64,000 nucleotides of DNA from Holacanthus passer (Eukaryota; Chordata; Actinopteri; Pomacanthidae): NCBI GenBank assembly GCA_025331565.1, contig JAFREQ010000047.1, positions 1,974,001-2,038,000 on the forward strand, given 5' to 3'. Position numbers and translations under genes: made by a program. Each line of letters starts with the position of its first letter. The first letter of the stretch is position 1. The notes below the pieces were generated by a model. It was not told where the DNA came from and searched no databases. It was given only the letters and a program-made list of their open reading frames with translations. This document shows positions 48,201 to 60,772 of the stretch, one piece after another.

Positions 48201-51200
48201 CTTCTGGGCTCATCAGGGAGTGCTGAATGAATGACAACTGAAAACAGAAACAGAGCAAGTAGACATTTAAAGAGGGAATAAAAGGCTCAACCTTAACCAC
48301 TCAAACCGCACTCTGTGTAGGCACAGAAATCAATTGCTACTTGGTACTCTTCTTTATTCATCTTTTAATTTTACTCTCATTTTGACAGCAACAATTCCAT
48401 TCAATCCAGCTTCCCACTTCAATTAAACTCTTATGCAATCAATTCATCCTAATGGAGCAGATACTGGTCAGTTACCTGTCCCTCAGCGTGTTTCCATGGC
48501 CGATAGATGAGATCGACAGGGAAAACCTCCATGCCCAACCCCCTCTGAATGCCATACACCACTATATGGAGGCCTTTGCTGTCCCGTATTATAAAGCCTG
48601 GGTGGTCCAGTTCATATGTCACCTCTTTGAAGTTCAGGTTGGGATTCTAGGACACAGACAAGAAAAACATAAGTGAAATCTCAGTAGCTTTTGCAAAAAA
48701 TCAGTTACAAAAAATGATTTCTGCAACCTTCAGTGTCAGGTTTATCTAAGGTTAGTGTATGGATTAACTTGTGTACTGATGCAGAATTTGACAAAATGTC
48801 ATTCTAGAGTGATACTATAAAATGCTAGGTAAATAAGCCCACAGTATTCTGTAATACTGGAAATTTCCTTCTTGTGGGACTAATAAAGAAATATCTTATT
48901 GCTTATCTTAATATTCTGACAGTATTGTGGCTTTGTGGGGGAAAGGGAAAGAAAACAGACTTTAGACCAGTTGATTGTGGCCATTTCAATGTAACATGTT
49001 GAAGTTGGTGAAATGCCATCAAATTTTGAGTTTTGAGGTGGAGCTGATGCATCAATTTGATTGCAACTGTACAATGCATTCTAATGCATTCATTCTTGCC
49101 AATGAAAACTGTTTATATTTACTTATGGTGTGGGAAGAGGTGTGTGGTGTTTAATATACATCAAACAAATATTATTCAAGAAAAGCCACCGCAGGCTATG
49201 AAACAAACCGATATTTTACTTACCACTTCTTTCACAACGTCAATGAGAACTTCAACGTTCCACGTGTGTGCCTGCGAGCCATCGTTCTTATCCTTACCAT
49301 CACTCCAGATACCACTTCCTGGGGCAGAGATGGACTGTAAGGGGGGAAAGAACATAAGAGAATGGAAAATTTAAGCTCTGATGTTCTTAAATGTTAATGC
49401 CCCAGAAGCCAGTACACCCAGCATCAACCAATACTATATTTGTCAAGAGGATTGAATGAAATGACTGCAATATTGACACTAGGAGTGGCTCCTTTCATAT
49501 TACAGTCATTAATTAACCAACTCTCCGGCTCTATAGAGCTTTCTAGCCTAATTTAGGTCAATGTTATGGTTTAAAAGGCCACACATTCACGGTATGTTTA
49601 AGTCTGAGCTGCTCTCACCAGTCTTCACATGAAGCCATTCCCAGCTAAAAGCTCTGATTAACTCACTGTACCCTAACTACTCAGCACCATGTGGCAAAAA
49701 GACAAAGTTAGCCCAGCAAATCCAGGTAACAAAATCAATCAAAGTCAGTTGAAGTTGATCCTACTCCTTTTACAATCATCTGGATATTTTTCCATGAAAT
49801 TAAGAAAACCCAGAAGAGGAGAAACTTGTTTCACCACTTCATGTTTACATCTTTTGGTTTGTGTTTAGTCTGTGCTAACAGAAATGGACTAAAACTAAAA
49901 TAAAATAGTCCATTGTTTTTTCTTTGGTCCATATCATGTAAACCAAACTAAAGGAGTCAAAGTGACCTTAGACGTCTGGCTGCCAATTTCCTTTGCATAA
50001 AATAAGCAACTCACCTGTAGTGGGATGCCATCAGTCAAGCCAGAGTGGGTACGAGCCATCATGCCCAGGACCCTGGCTACCTGGCTGGCCGTCACCTCTC
50101 TCACCCCATACTGGAGGATTATGTTTCTGCACTCATCCAGACTGGAGGGACAGCACAAAAAGGTCAGAGCTGACTATAATCCATCATCTTGAACATTCAC
50201 ATTGTATTAGGGATAGGACAGTCAAAACAAAACTCAACAATTAAGCATAAACCTTCAGTACTTTGGCTATTTTTACCACTTCTACTGTTGTAAAACATGC
50301 TACTATTACACATCCAGATTTGTCTGCAAAAAGGTGTAGTGTGAACTGAAGGTGCCTGTGAGATATGTATTCAGTTTCTCATTCATCTACTATACATGCA
50401 TTAGCACCTTGGTATCCACTTTTGCAAAGCCTGCAAGGACCTTAAGTGGTCTTTTGATTACACTGCACTCACTGGAACTACATTTTAAAAGATTTGTATA
50501 CACAAAAGGGTTTTAAATATATATTTGAATGCTTAGTTGTGGATATAGCTTAAAAATGTAAACATAAATTCACCTTGCACAGAAGCCATAGCCAACTTCT
50601 TGCATGAATTCTGCAAGAGAACTCTCCATCATGGTCTTAGCTAACTCCCCCGAGTCTGGTAGGATCCTGTCCATGAGAATGTCCCGTTTTTCAGGGTACA
50701 GCAGTGGTGCGAGCACCACAGGGCAGCGCTCCTGGGGGAAATCTACACAACACACAATTAAACAGACAACTGAGGCACAGCAAAACTGAAGAACAATTTT
50801 AGGAAAGGATTTGTACCATTTCTATTTAGTCTGACAAAGCCATGTATGTTCAACTGTGGGTATTTATATGCTTCAGGATATGACTCAAATAGCCACACCA
50901 AGGTGTTTATCTCCATACCTCGGCAAAGTGTCTTCAGGAAGGCGTCAATCTGCTCTTGCCCTACCCCACTGGCTCCCTTCTGGCCAAACAGTAGATGGGA
51001 GAGCAGTAGGTGCAAGACCTCTATGGCAATGTCTTGGAAGCCACCTTCCTGGTTTCCTCCGAGATCCGCGTCAACGTATGACCGCAGAAGGTCTGGAAGT
51101 TTCTGCTTGATGAACTGCGCAGCTGAGAAACAATCAATAACAGCTAGTTCAGAAAGCATAGACTAGCTTTTCTACAATTTTCTCTGTACTGATGAGCCAA

Positions 51201-54200
51201 CACTAAAACAGCTTCATTTGTTTAAAGTTATATGGTCATCCATTAATAACTTCAGGTCATTTAAACAAACACTTTTCTTTATGCTTTATGCGCTGCCAGT
51301 CTTTCACACAACTTGATGAAAAGCAGCATGTACTTCATAAAGAGGATGCAAACTATTATTTTCAAATAAAAAATAATAATCGACACACCCCTTACAAATA
51401 AGTCACTGAATAACTGTCTCATCTTCAGTCTTGCCACTTAAACAATTTAAAATAATTTGTGCCAACTTAGTTTTGATAACTTAATACTTTTCATAGTAAC
51501 ATCTGTACTGCTACTTAAAAACAGGGTTTCAGATCCTGTTCGCTCCAGGTTTAAATATTTCAGACTCTACTAGCATTACTTACCAAAACCGCGAAGGTCT
51601 GTGTTGCTGGAGTTGAGCAAAGCGAGGCCAAATATCACCTGGGAAATAAATTAATAAATTAAAACTTCAATTGTTTGACTCTTGTGCAACTGTCAAGGTT
51701 TCCTCACTGCCAAATGTAAATGATGTACTGTAAGTACATGGTTCAAATAGGCAATTAATGAAGCCCACTGCAGAGCATGCTTACCTCTTGGACCTTGCTG
51801 AGCTTAAGAACTTTACTCAGTTGAGTGAATAAGTGGGCCGATGGCTTTAAACTCTGAAAGACAATTTAAGTCAAACACGTTTATAATCATCAAATATAAT
51901 TTCTCTATTCATACACACCTGCAAAATGTATATTACTTGTGCATGTCTGGGTTAATATCTAAGTTACTTACAACCTGATATGTCAACTGAAAGCCAGTGC
52001 ATTTTTGCAGAGATGTAGATCTAATAAAAGCTGTTTGGTTCATTGTAACTATGATTATATTTCCCTGTTTGCTTTAGTATTACGTCTTTACTCAACTCAA
52101 CTTCCGGCATCTGCTCCTTACCTTCTGGTAGTGCAGGGGATTGTCAATGGCGTAACACAGAGTAGAGATAAAGTTTGGCTTTGATATCAGCGACACACAC
52201 TCCTGGATCAGAAACTGTGTCTTGGGCAAGTTGAAAAGCAAAACGTACCGAGAAGAAGAAGAGAGTAAAAACAACAGAAGCAGGTGAAGAATAAGATAAG
52301 ACAGTAAGTCTGTCACAAGAATCCCTATGAAACAATAGGCATTATTAACTCATATGTCTCCTCAATCATGAAAATTCTACCATAATCACAATGTGTAAAA
52401 AACATATCATTAAGACTGTACATCAAAGAGTCTGTCAATCTATATGAAGGTAAGAAAAAAAAAATTACAGGCTTCCCAGCGATGCCATTTTGAGATATAT
52501 GTACAAACAAGGGCAGAAAACACATCATCGCAGAGAGCTTTGATGAGGACGTCAGGAATTGGTGTAAACTGTGCCACATTTGACTGACAAGGAATTGGCA
52601 CAGAAAAATTAATATCCCATGCTGGGGTGCACATGCTTTCAGTGTAGAGAACATAGTTGTATGTGTCTCTTTAGGCGCTGTTCAGATGTTGCGTCTGAAA
52701 ACAATTGGAAAATGTCAGCTGTGCCATTTTCATCCTTTCGTCAAAAGTGCTTTGGAGGTTTCACTATTGTTGTGCCTGCCATTACCAAGCAAACAAAATC
52801 ACTTGCTCCAATTAGTATTGCTAGCGAATAATAACTAGTGACGTAAAACGAGCGTATCATTACGCTCACCAGCTATCCAAAGTTCTGAGCTGATATATCT
52901 CCAGGCGTTTTTACTTCTGTTGGTGTCAAAAAAGTAAGAACTCGACAGGTGGTACAGCTCTGGCTATGCCTGAACAAGTATAATCAACTACTCTCCCATC
53001 TTCAGTTAGGCTGACATTTCAACTAAATGCTGTGAGATCTGTGTGGTCTGCTGTGGATGGAGAGAGTGAAGTCCAGCTCAGTGTGCTGTGGATGCGTCCG
53101 GAAAAAAAAGGCACTGCACACAGCGTTGCTTTTGGTTTTATGTGCACTTGTCTCCATTGTACATAATGAATTTGGGTATTCAAATGACAAGATCTGAACG
53201 GACCCATAGCATCCTTACTGGGCTTCTCTTTCAAATATGAACGCCTGGCTGACTGGGCCAGCTGGAAAGTTTTCAAATACTGCTGGATACCAAGATGGCC
53301 TGTGCAAGTTATGTTTTTGCTAAAGTTGTACCCAAATACCAACAGCTTCCTTTTTTTTTTTTTTTATTGCCAAGTTGGTAAAGATAAACCACAACCAAAC
53401 AACCAAAATAATGTCCCTCATTGCAAATCCAATTTATTAGATCTTGAGACCTGTATTTAAATAAAGTGAAAGCTTTTACTTTTCCACTGCATGACTGTGG
53501 CTGGGTTAATAAGAAATGTGTAATTGTCATTTGTTGTCATTGTAATTTTCTGGCATATTTTGTAAGCAAATGAAAAGAATATCATGTAATCTAGAAGTAC
53601 CAAGCATAAGGAGGGGAAATTTGTTTTTAATCCATGCTTGCCCATTCAAGGCCTGAGTCATTTTCAGGATTAAAATATAAAATATGAAATTATACACTGT
53701 TGTTGTACAATGTTTATTGGAGATACAAAAGAAGAAAATGGTTATTGATATTGCTATTTGGATCTCCATGTTTCATGTTGACTAGTGCTGCCTGCTGTCT
53801 ATGAACATGAAGCATGTGGTAAAAAAAAAAATTGGGGGACTACAATAATGAGGGTCTCAGTGTCTACTAATTTACTTCTAAAAACTTAACGGTTATTTTC
53901 CAGTGGTGCTCATTTCTAATTGACTGAACATTGCATGAATGCATTTTCTGCCACCTGGCCACACACATATCCAGGGAAATGGGGAAACCCATTTAAAAAA
54001 AACAAAAACAAAATATCAAGTTGTTTCTGATCAAAAATTACCTGGTGAAAGTCCTTGCCACTGCTTTTACCATCGCCACTGAAATCCACATGGGAGAAGA
54101 GACAGCGTAGTAGATGCCTGTCTGCCTCAGGACCGTGACGATTTACAATCTGGAAGAGCACAAGGAAAACATACAGTACAGAAAGACAGTACAGTAAGAC

Positions 54201-54397
54201 ACTTCAAACAGATAAACTATAGGATCTTTGCTGACAGATGTATTTTAAAAAAATGTACTGATGATGATGACGATGATGTCTTTGCTACCACTTACATGCT
54301 GTATTTCTTGCTGGCTGGCTCGGTAATTTTTCTTTGTTAAATTGTCCACCAGATAGCTGATTTGAGACAAAGCCAGCGAGAGCGAGTCAAGATTCAT
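33279..54397 (-). CDS. cnot1: CCR4-NOT transcription complex subunit 1 (scaffold), many exons
   Basis: CNOT1 is the roughly 2,370-residue scaffold of the CCR4-NOT complex, which shortens mRNA poly(A) tails in the cytoplasm. The start at 54397 reads [10 protein letters not shown], identical to the human start, and the stop at 33281-33279 follows [10 protein letters not shown], again identical. Recognisable exons run in order between them: N-terminal HEAT repeats (54.4-46.6 kb), a Q/P/S-rich linker (46.2-45.3 kb), the TTP-binding MIF4G-like segment (44.35-43.45 kb), the MIF4G domain that holds CNOT7/8 (about 43.06-41.5 kb), the CNOT9-binding segment (41.1-39.7 kb), and the C-terminal NOT1 domain that binds CNOT2/3 (from about 38.2 kb to the stop). 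Every exon examined is open with GT-AG borders. I did not map all of the nearly fifty exons to the base. A threonine-rich stretch at 43.24-43.30 kb is longer than in human. Confidence 0.97.
40440..40910. repeat. Dispersed GGTTAGG-rich fish repeat in a cnot1 intron
   Basis: The intron contains GTACACACTTGTACTTATC, a run of AAGGTTAGG and GGGTTAGGATAAGGG words, TATGTCAATGAGGGTCCTC and CACAAGTAT, and ends with TGTCCCCAAAAGTGAC. This set of words is characteristic of a common teleost intronic repeat. It is telomere-like only by short motifs, and not a telomere array. Confidence 0.45.
44740..45200. repeat. Possible degenerate mobile element in a cnot1 intron
   Basis: The stretch GGTACTGTTGAGTACTGG, TACCGAATTCC and CCGGTATCG near 45095-45135 resembles termini of a dispersed fish repeat with paired GGTACC-like words; a related GGGTACCACTAG lies near 44795. 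The borders are not defined and no coding frame is present. Confidence 0.25.
52330..54030 (-). other. Large second coding-region intron of cnot1
   Basis: A roughly 1.8-kb intron between the exon ending D-F-H-Q (54.04 kb) and the exon starting T-Q-F-L-I-Q-E-C (52.2 kb). It holds an A/T run at 53350-53365 and no recognised gene. Intronic H/ACA snoRNAs are known in mammalian CNOT1, but I could not identify one here by eye. Confidence 0.5.
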
Positions 54398-54591
54398 TGC
54401 TGGTTGGGGCGGAAGCAGGCGGCCGAGCACGGCGCAAAATCACCATTATTCCCCTTTAGTCACTTCAGTGATAGGTTACTTCTGCTCCCCCCCCCCAAAA
54501 GGTGTGAAAAATGTTGGCTTCCAAATGACTTTTCCGATCAGTGGCTCCCAGTGCTAGGTAGGGTCCTTCAGTTTAAAATCAAGTTCAGCAT
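54398..54591 (-). other. 5' untranslated part of the first coding exon of cnot1
   Basis: The exon begins after a splice acceptor (CTTACAG on the minus strand, at 54598-54592) and runs to the ATG at 54397. It includes a C run at 54487-54496 (G run in the transcript). The ATG context, CAGCAATGAAT, is moderate. The exon ends at 54296 with the donor GTAAGTGG. Confidence 0.7.
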
Positions 54592-55089
54592 CTGTAAGAA
54601 AAAAAAAGAACAAAAAAGTTAAGTGATTTTCAACACGAAGAATAAGTTTAGTGATAGGAACGAAAGAAAAAACAAGAGAAACAAAAGGAGAAATTCCTTT
54701 TGTTTGCGAACTACACTTAACTTGAGTACTTTAGTTTTACTTTCATGTAGGACAAAATTTACAACCCATTGACAACAAAAAAATATTGTGACAGGCTTTG
54801 AGGCCTACGTGCACAGACAAGAGTTGCAGTGAAATATATTTTAGCGTCTGATGCCCGGGCAATTATCTGCTAATAAATTCCAAAACTAAGGCTAATATGA
54901 GTTCAAGCTAAGTAGTTTGGTAGGCTATCGTCACAGAGATAGTTTAGAGTTATATAAACTTGCCGTGCCAGTAGCTCGTACTAGGCCTCGACTGTACCCT
55001 GATGTCGGGCACTCAGATTCAAAGCTAGTTAAGTTGCTCACCGAAGCAACTAACTTCTAAGTTTACAATAATACACAATAACTACTAAC

Positions 55090-55990
55090 AGCTTTATCAA
55101 CCACTACAAAAGTAACGTTATGTAGCAGCTAACCGGGAGTTTCAAATGACTAATGTGGAGAGATCGTTAGAAATCACTCACTAAAACAAAGAGCAAGCTA
55201 ATGTACGTTAGCAAATCTTGACAGCTACACGAAAGCTATCTACATGTTACTGAACGTTAACCGGAGTCATAACTTTGCCAGACATCTTAATGATGTGTGG
55301 CTAACTTAGTTAATAGATTTAAAGCAGATGGGGGACCACACTCCTGTGGTAAGTGGGGCAACCTAGCTACGTAAGCTAACATCACTATGACGCTAGTAAA
55401 CACTTGCTAGGGAGAAGTTTAAGTTAACGGTGGCCAACATGTTTACTGAATTATTTATCTAGCGTCAAATTTATCCCTTAAATCTATTACACAATTTCGC
55501 AAACCAACTCATACTTTCGGCCTTTTTTCTATATCCATATCTCTACTCTACACTACAACCTGCTTGTGGTCAATATCTACGTTAACATTAACCTTTGTGA
55601 AATGTTACCAACTCCCTGTAGGCTACGTGCTAATGCTATCATATTAGCATTCGCGTGAAGCTAACATTAGCAACATGAGACCGTTTCTAGCTCGTGTGTA
55701 TGAATCGGCAAAACGTGTAAACATTAAGCCTTTTCTACAAATTTTAATACTCGCTGAACGACCTAGTCGATTAATAAAGCTTCAAAACCGTTCCACATGC
55801 CTTAGCCGTGATCATCAAGGCCGCGAGTATTGCGGATGGGTTTTGCGCGATCGTGCCAGCTAACGTTAGCATTAACCTTGTTAACGTTAGCTTATTTGTA
55901 TGGGCTCCGACTAATCTATGAAATTGCTAACGTTACATGCTAGTTGCCAATGCTAACTATCTTGTAATGACGCGTAAACGTTACACCTAG
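55090..55990. repeat. Cluster of AACGTT / TAACGTTAGC words in cnot1 intron 1
   Basis: At least eight AACGTT or closely related ACGTTA words lie in 900 bases, including GCTAACGTTAGC and GTTAACGTTAGC at about 55860-55892, TAACGTTA at 55112 and 55927, and GAACGTTAACC at 55251. The words are palindromic and irregularly spaced, so this is a motif cluster and not a tandem repeat. Similar words occur near the other transcription starts in this window. Function is unknown. Confidence 0.6.
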
Positions 55991-56240
55991 CCAATATCAA
56001 TATGGTTTCCAGCAACAATTTGACCGATATAGACACAGAGAACTACATATAGAGCACAAGAAACGATGCTAAATAAAGGAATTGTTACTTTCTTGATGTG
56101 GGCAATATGACAGCTGCTTTCCAGCAAATAGACCTTCCCCGCGGTGGAGGCTAACGGCCATTCTCCGTATTAATATCGCTGCTCGCGTGTTATCTATAAA
56201 ACTGTCGACAGCCGTTTCCCAAATATATTAGAAATCTCAC

Positions 56241-56335
56241 CGTGCTCCCAAGAAAGTAATTCAGATGTTCATCCCTTCTTGTTTCTCACAACAAACTTGA
56301 CGAAATGGACTGGTCGCTGTGCCTCCACTTCAGTT
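56241..56335 (-). other. Probable non-coding first exon of cnot1
   Basis: On the minus strand GGGAGCACG is followed by GTGAGATTTC, a strong splice donor (GT at 56240-56239). With the acceptor at 54592 it defines a first intron of about 1.65 kb, matching the arrangement in mammals, where CNOT1 has a non-coding first exon. The 5' border is a guess from the GC-rich promoter next to it. Confidence 0.6.
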
Positions 56336-56480
56336 TGATTTTCAAAATAAAATGGCGACTGTCACCGCCGCGGCGCGCTCACGGTTAGAGACGAGTGCGT
56401 GAGCTTATCCGCGCGACTCAGACGCAAGGTGCTCGCCAGCAGACACCTGGTCCGCGAGGGCTGCCGGGTGCCTCCTTCAG
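56310..56480 (-). promoter_or_regulatory. cnot1 promoter region with YY1-like motif
   Basis: A GC-rich patch (CACCGCCGCGGCGCGC) next to AAAATGGCGAC at 56349-56359, which matches the YY1 consensus typical of housekeeping promoters. No TATA box is seen at the expected place. The start site is probably between 56330 and 56420. The motif lies on the plus strand, so weak divergent transcription is possible. Confidence 0.55.
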
Positions 56481-56499
56481 TTACCGGGTTTTATTCATT

Positions 56500-58490
56500 T
56501 ATTTATAGATGTTGGAAAACGAAAAAAAATGAATCACGCTTTTGTTCTTTCTTAATACGAACACAAGATGAACGACTCTTTTTGTTTCACATTGAGGGGA
56601 ACCGGATCAACAAAAACCACAAGATAATCCCTTTAGGTCTGCTGTTTTGAATATAATTTGCATTAGCATTACATAAGAATGAATAGAAATATGTTACATC
56701 CAACCGGATTTTCTCTTTTTTTTTGTTAAATTTAAACTCAGAGAAGGGATTAACTACCTGTTAAAGGTACATTCCACCAATTTTACATATGAAGCTCAGT
56801 GTACTCAGTCCTCCTCAGCCTGTCTGAACAGTTGTAACTATATGTCTTATGTGGCACTGAACGCAGCTTTCTATGAGAAAAATAACCCTGATGATGTGGG
56901 GGGGCAGGCAGGGTCTAATGGCAGACACTATTGAGTTGCATCATGGGAAGTTTAGAATCCAGCATTTTTGGAACTTGACCCATAGTATGAATAAAGGCCA
57001 ATTATTAAATGCAATGTAATTATAGTGATTACATACTGATACAATCTCAATGACACATTTAGAACTCCTAAGAAGTCGAATCTTAATTTAGACATGGCAA
57101 CACATTTTCATTTTCTCACATATTCCATGTATTAATTTAATTGCAGTTTATACACAGACAATTCACAGGCATAGATTTCTCTCAAGCTCTCAAGTACAAA
57201 AAAGACAGTTATTTTATATGTATAGCAAATAAGAACACCTTGGTGTTTGCTTTGCTTCTGTTGTTTGCTCAAACTCTTCCATTCAATGCGAGAGTGTGAG
57301 TGTATGAGTAGGGTCTGGTACTAAACTTAAAAGGGCCCAGGTGGCCAAAATTGGTGTCGCTGGCAGAAAAGATCCCATCCCCTTTATACACAATGTTGTA
57401 CATTTTCATTACACTCAGGCAAACTGGAAAATAAAAACTCTCTTTTTCTAAATCACACATCTCCCTCATTAATTATGGACTTTAGTGCTTACATTGTTTT
57501 ATGGCCCCAGCTTTCTCTTTGGACATTGGACTATGTTCTGTATTGCTCTTCTTGGCATATGCCAGGGACCTTCCTCTCCTAAAGAGCAAAGGCATCCACT
57601 GCTGACTTGACAACATCCCACAGGGCAATCTGGCTGCTGTCCATATAGCCTCACAGGGGGATCTTGAACACATTTTTTTAACCATTGGGTGTAAAGATCC
57701 AGCTAGATTGCCCTGCTTGCATTACGCCATAATTGCATAAGCTTATTGTGCTGGATTGGTGTTTTATTCCTGTGCTGCATATCCAGAGGAGGATGATACC
57801 CAAGGTGGATATTGCAGCATGGCTGTGTCTATGAACAGACCTTAAAGGCGATGCACTTTCTCCACAAAAAAATGTGCTTTGATTAATTTATTTTAAATGA
57901 AAAAAAAACAAAACAGTACAATGAGAGCAAGATATGGTTATGATATGTAACAAAGGTAGGGGACCTTTGCTGGAATCAAACTAAGGATGTTGCAGTTATA
58001 TGTAATGTGCCTTTGGCCCAAGGCTTCCCACTGCTTTACAGAAGGATGTCAAACTATAAACCATTACCAAAACCTTTACCAAATGTTAGAAAAACTAAAT
58101 AAGAGACAGAAACTATGACCAAGGAATGACATCAGAGTTTTAAAAAAGTCAGGTCTGATATAACTTTTATCGACCTTTCAACAGATATGAGATAAGGTCA
58201 GGACTCCAACAAACTGGTGCTGAAGAGCTCCTCATTTCAACCACAAATGATATTTCTGTTTTGGGGTCACGGTAAAAATCTCATAGACACATATCTCAAA
58301 ACCTCAGCAGATAAAATCATAAAACTAAATGCTGGATACCATTGGAGGTAAATGCGAATTTGTTTTAGGTGGAATGACTCTTTAAGGACAAGTATAAATG
58401 GGTGACACATTATGTATATAAAAATGGGCATGGGGATAGTAGCAGCATCACAAAGGATCAAAACCTGATATTGCTATAAAAGTTCAAAAT
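56500..58490. other. Intergenic region with a dispersed repeat at 56765-56960
   Basis: No gene was recognised. The segment TACATTCCACCAATTTTACA followed by ATGAAGCTCAG and CTGAACAGTTGTAAC at about 56767-56850 is a familiar dispersed fish repeat. A second segment with TCTGTTTTGGGGTCACGG and AGGTGGAATGACTC (58255-58385) may belong to the same type. Confidence 0.45.
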
Positions 58491-58525
58491 CAGTTTAATT
58501 CCAATTAAATGTTTCTACCACCTCT

Positions 58526-58600
58526 CTAGTCCAGTAGGTGGCGGTAGTATATCTGTCAGCTGGCTGGTCGCCCGCCAGAAGAAGAACTCCTCCCTGCTCC
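58526..58600 (+). repeat. Remnant of an AGGTGGCGG / AGAAGAAGAA fish repeat
   Basis: CCAGTAGGTGGCGGTA, then CTGGTCGCCCGCCAGAAGAAG, has the order and spacing of a common teleost short repeat in which AGGTGGCGGTA is followed by a complementary GCCAACCGCC-like word and an AGAAGAAG tail. CCAGTAGGTGGCG also fits the CTCF core consensus. It lies about 130 bases upstream of the start codon of the right-hand gene, in its promoter or 5' exon. Confidence 0.45.
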
Positions 58601-58728
58601 TCTTACTCCTCCTTCTCTCCACTACAGGGAGAGTTGTAGTAGACCGCTGGTGGAGTAACAGGAAACATTTTCTTCTCTCTCTGCGATTAAAAGCTTCGGT
58701 TTTTTGGGGGGGAAGTTGTGCAGATAAA

Positions 58729-60772
58729 ATGTCGTCCTGGGCGAAAACATCTGCAGCAGCCCGGCGACCACCAACGAACCCAAACGGAAGGTAAGCGGTT
58801 TGTGTAGCAAGTTTAGCATTAGCGGCTAATATGCTAGCTAGCAGCCATAACACAAAACAAAACAGTTTAACCATCCTCCTTTCACCCGTTAACGTTCGTT
58901 GCATAAGTTGAGACACACAGGAAACCTCCCTCTTGTCTTGTGCAGTGCTCAACAGCTGCGTCTGTTTCGGAGAGCAGCGCCCTACCCCACCAGAGAGGAG
59001 AGGACCGAGGAGCTGAAGGATGCCCTGGACAGGTACCAGCTCTGCATTCACATGATAGCACATCAATCAGAAGGAGTTCAGACTGGCCCTTCTATTGATA
59101 AACAATGCATTTTCTAGAATTGCTGCCACCCCAGTATGGAAGTGAATGGGTTTCCTTTTATGTTGTCCAAACCGTCAGGAAATGATGCTTGAAACAAACA
59201 ACACCCCCTCTTCCCAGTGGAAATGTCACTTTCACTCAGGATAGTGCATCAATCTCCCCGTGGACAGTTTTCGTTGGAACAGTTTTCTAACGGAGGAACA
59301 GATCCAGTTAAAACTGTTAAGTTGAATATTATGTCGTCATTTCAGTTTAATTTAGGATAATGTTGCACGAACTTCTCTTTATAACTGTGTCAAAGGAAAA
59401 AAAACAAATCCAAGGGTTAATCTATTCATTTATAAGTTTTGGTTTAAATAGGCTTGTTATATATTACATTAATCTGAAATTATAATATTTAAATAATGAA
59501 ATTGTGTTCTACTGTTATGGTTTGCATCAGACAGATTTTTGTAAAATAATAATACATTATTATGTTGTTGTATGATACTCCTTGAACTGATCTGTAGTGT
59601 ACTGAAGATGATTCGTTGTCCTTCTAAAAGAAACTTGAAGGACCGTTCTCAACTTGCCACTTAATGTATCTATTTTTTAAATCTAGTCTTACAGCCACAC
59701 TACATTTACACAAGTGTTATTTGAGTTTGTGCCACAGAGCTTGTAGCAACACTTTGTTTACAGGTGACACCTCTGTAATTTTTCAGTCAACCATGAGTAA
59801 TTCAAGTGCTCACAGCTGAATTTTTTAGCACTGCAGATGGTAAGCGATTGTTTATGTGTTGGAAAATTAATCATAAGAATGCAACATCAAAAACTGCAGT
59901 ACATTAATTTCTGCAAGGTTCTTTGAAGCAAACTTCACTGTGGGTGTTGGAAAGAAACTGCCACCTGTGTGGATATGGAGTCATAATTTCAGAAACTTTT
60001 GTCAGTCTTTATAACATCTTTAATCATATCAAATATCGCATATATTGACTCAGTGAACAGTAGGTCTAAAAATGCTCCCCTCATTAAAATGTAACATTAC
60101 AAGATCTCATTTCATCACTTGTCTTTCAGTTATGAAGAACTAGAGCAAATGCAAAACTACAGTGGAAGTGTGAAGTATGAGGGATACAAGCATCAGCCCA
60201 ATGGTGAGACTTTTTCTTTATACTGATGACTAAAAGCACAGTCATATGTTTGCACCATTGTTTTGTATGCTTTTTGTTAAAATGAGGTGCTCAGAAATCT
60301 TGCTCACAGAGACACAATTTTTCCTTTAACTCCATGCAAAAATTCTCAATATGAAAATCCATGTTTTGCCATTGTGACACTACATGTAAAAAACTGCATT
60401 TCTTCAAAAACTGTCATCCCATTGGTTTCCACTTCCACTAAACCCTCTTTTATTATGGTGCCCCCCCATATATGGTTCATACATTAAAAGTTAAATGCCA
60501 TTTAATTGGTATTGCTTACTGTTGATTGCATATTAACCAAAAATCTGCTCTCTTTTCTTCACCTGCAAATTCTCTTCTCTTTTTTTATTCTTGACTCTCT
60601 CCACCCATTCATTCTTGCTCAACTCCTTCACCGTCCTCACACCTCCAGCCAAGCCAGAGGGCTGCACTCCAGCAGACAGACGTAAAGCCCTGTATCAGAA
60701 GTTCTATAGACAGGTGCAGGAGGAGAGGAAGCCGGCCGACTGCGTGGTCCTCTCTGTCACCAACCAGTGCCT
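58729..60772 (+). CDS. NCOA5-like protein, first four coding exons (partial)
   Basis: Exons 58729-58790, 58946-59032, 60130-60203 and 60649-60772 join in phase with GT-AG borders to 115 residues plus two bases; a GTGAGTAC donor follows and the gene leaves the window. The N terminus is basic and A/P-rich, residues 35-60 are charged and probably helical (E-E-R-T-E-E-L-K-D), and the last exon reads R-R-K-A-L-Y-Q-K-F-Y-R-Q-V-Q-E-E-R-K-P-A then D-C-V-V-L-S-V-T-N-Q. This pattern resembles the stretch of NCOA5 that leads into its anticodon-binding-like (HGTP) domain, where a helix precedes a D-C-x-V-I-V-V-N strand. NCOA5 itself is a nuclear co-regulator of steroid receptors. I am confident of the gene structure and unsure of the family: it may be a paralogue or an unrelated protein with a similar fold. 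It lies head to head with cnot1, about 2.3 kb apart. Confidence 0.6.

Noticed and set aside
33279..54397. Intronic H/ACA snoRNAs as in mammalian CNOT1
   Set aside because: They are expected from mammals, but I could not find a convincing hairpin-ANANNA-hairpin-ACA arrangement by eye; a covariance search of the introns would decide.
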